Origin: an uncultured Ventosimonas sp.
GTDB taxonomy: Bacteria; Pseudomonadota; Gammaproteobacteria; Pseudomonadales; Pseudomonadaceae
NCBI GenBank assembly: GCA_945283395.1
Contig: CALYQH010000090.1
Span: forward strand, 1-5,880
Length of the DNA stretch: 5,880 nucleotides
Reading direction: 5' to 3'
Made by a program: the position numbers and the translations under genes. The notes under the pieces were generated by a model. It was not told the origin of the DNA. It saw only the letters and a list, made by a program, of their open reading frames with translations, and did no database searches. Positions 4,629-5,880 of the stretch are shown here, one piece after another (within the stretch, counting starts at the first letter, position 1; each line of letters opens with the position of its first letter).

Positions 4629-5880
4629 ATGAGTAAGATAACCTGTTTTAAAGCATATGATATCCGTGGTCAATTAGGCACTGAACTTAATGAAGAAATT
4701 ACCTATCATATAGCCCGAGCATTTGCCCAATGGCTCAAACCTAAAAATATAGTAATAGGTGGCGATATAAGACCCACTACCAATTCATTAAAGACGGCAT
4801 TGGCAAATGGCTTAATGGATGAAGGAGTAGATGTAATAGATATAGGTTTAACTGGCACAGAAGAAATTTATTTTGCCACAGCTTATCTAAAAACTTCAGG
4901 CGGTATTGAAGTTACTGCCTCTCATAATCCTATTGATTATAATGGCTTTAAATTCGTACGTGAAGGATCACGCCCTATTTCGGCTGATACTGGTTTAAAA
5001 GATATTCAAGCACTTGCTGAAACACTCAACTATCAATTAATTAATGGCCTAGATCCCCATATCAAGCAAGCACAAAGAGGCTCTTATCAAACAATTAATA
5101 CTAAAGAGGATTATGTAAAACATTTGCTCTCCTATATAGATCTCAAGGCTCTTACTCCAATGAAAATAGTAGTAAATCCAGGTAATGGGGTAGCTGGACC
5201 AGTAGTAGAGGCTATAGAAAAAGCTTTTAAACTTGCTAATGTTCCTATTGAATTTATTAAAATTAATTTTGAACCAGATGGCCAATTCCCTAATGGGATT
5301 CCTAATCCTATTTTAGTAGAAAATCGTCAAGCTACCCATGATGCTGTGCTTGCTAATAAAGCAACGCTAGGAATCGCATGGGATGGTGACTTTGATCGCT
5401 GCTTTTTATTTGATGAACAAGGCCAATTTATTGAGGGTTATTATATAGTTGGATTACTAGCAGAAGCATTTTTACAAAAAGAACAAGGGGCCAGTATTAT
5501 TCTCGACCCTCGCATGACATGGAATACTTTAGAAATTATCGCTAATAATCATGGCCATGCTATTAAAACTAAAGCGGGTCACGCCTTTATTAAAGAGACA
5601 ATGCGAAAGCACGATGCCATTTATGGTGGTGAAATGAGTGCTCATCATTATTTCCGAGATTTCTTCTATTGTGATAGCGGAATGATTCCTTGGCTACTTA
5701 TTATAGAGTTAATGAGTCGCAAACAGCAGCCATTGTCTACGCTGGTCAATGCTCGAATCGAAGCTTATCCTTCCTCTGGGGAAATTAACCTAACAGTAAG
5801 CGATGCTCAAAAAATTCTGGCTGCCCTTGAACAAAAATATGGTAACACAGCTAAGCAAGTAGAGCACATTGATGGCTTAG
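4629..5880 (+). CDS. manB: Phosphomannomutase, CpsG/ManB type (C-terminus beyond window)
   Basis: The frame is open from ATG 4629 to the window end (417 residues); a full CpsG is about 456, so roughly 40 residues, including the phosphate-binding SNTEP region, lie outside. It is an alpha-D-phosphohexomutase interconverting mannose-6-phosphate and mannose-1-phosphate, the precursor of GDP-mannose for surface polysaccharides. Landmarks are FKAYDIRG (7-14), GTEEIYFA (76-83), the phosphoserine loop TASHNP (96-101, Ser98), the metal loop DGDFDR (252-257), the sugar-specificity loop [10 protein letters not shown] (333-342) and [11 protein letters not shown] (347-357). DFDR and SAHHYFRDF mark the enteric CpsG/ManB type as opposed to AlgC, the dual phosphomannomutase/phosphoglucomutase. 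AAGGA at 4618-4622 is six bases before the ATG and overlaps the galU stop. GDP-fucose or colanic-acid-like pathways are possible destinations, but no further pathway gene is visible. Confidence 0.95.
   Translation, partial: MSKITCFKAYDIRGQLGTELNEEITYHIARAFAQWLKPKNIVIGGDIRPTTNSLKTALANGLMDEGVDVIDIGLTGTEEIYFATAYLKTSGGIEVTASHNPIDYNGFKFVREGSRPISADTGLKDIQALAETLNYQLINGLDPHIKQAQRGSYQTINTKEDYVKHLLSYIDLKALTPMKIVVNPGNGVAGPVVEAIEKAFKLANVPIEFIKINFEPDGQFPNGIPNPILVENRQATHDAVLANKATLGIAWDGDFDRCFLFDEQGQFIEGYYIVGLLAEAFLQKEQGASIILDPRMTWNTLEIIANNHGHAIKTKAGHAFIKETMRKHDAIYGGEMSAHHYFRDFFYCDSGMIPWLLIIELMSRKQQPLSTLVNARIEAYPSSGEINLTVSDAQKILAALEQKYGNTAKQVEHIDGL

Noticed and set aside
4488..4673. Minus-strand 61-codon ORF across the galU-manB junction
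   Set aside because: Antisense to two confident genes and their shared ribosome site, with no recognisable product.
5049..5285. Minus-strand 78-codon ORF inside manB
   Set aside because: Aromatic-rich antisense product of AT-rich codons; the plus strand is a confident phosphomannomutase.

Overview
This AT-rich window (GC in the mid-to-high 30s per cent by eye) reads as a gammaproteobacterial chromosome. The GalU and TusD/TusE proteins look closest to Pseudomonas-type sequences, and a block of tRNA-Ser, a YccA-like gene and tusDCBE is an arrangement I associate with Pseudomonadaceae. A low-GC, host-associated member of that group, such as an Entomomonas-like insect-gut bacterium, is my best guess. 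The lineage is inferred from memory of protein families, not from a search.

Layout, left to right. Positions 33-209 hold only the C-terminal tail of a tyrosine recombinase, lying tail-to-tail with a minus-strand tRNA-Ser(UGA) at 288-378. The tRNA has its own promoter (392-419) and intrinsic terminator (251-282). This is the classic footprint of an integrated element that has decayed. On the plus strand, 528-1262 encodes a seven-helix Bax-inhibitor-1/YccA membrane protein, closed by a strong terminator (1286-1306). From 1322 there is a tightly overlapping run tusD-tusC-tusB-tusE-ybiB (to 3689). TusBCD and TusE relay persulfide sulfur to MnmA for 2-thiolation of U34 in tRNA Lys, Glu and Gln. 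YbiB/TrpD2 is a nucleic-acid-binding relative of anthranilate phosphoribosyltransferase. After a 96-nt gap comes galU (3786-4619), then nine bases later a CpsG/ManB-type phosphomannomutase (4629 to beyond the window end). These two supply UDP-glucose and mannose-1-phosphate for surface polysaccharides.

The main anomaly is in tusB. The first part is in one frame and the unmistakable C-terminal third is in the -1 frame. An A7 tract that forms a textbook A AAA AAU slippery heptamer lies at 2197-2204, where both frames are open. It is either a genuine lesion, a sequencing error, or a slippage-rescued gene. Apart from this and the integrase scar, the window is ordinary housekeeping DNA, and I do not see a new multi-gene system in it.
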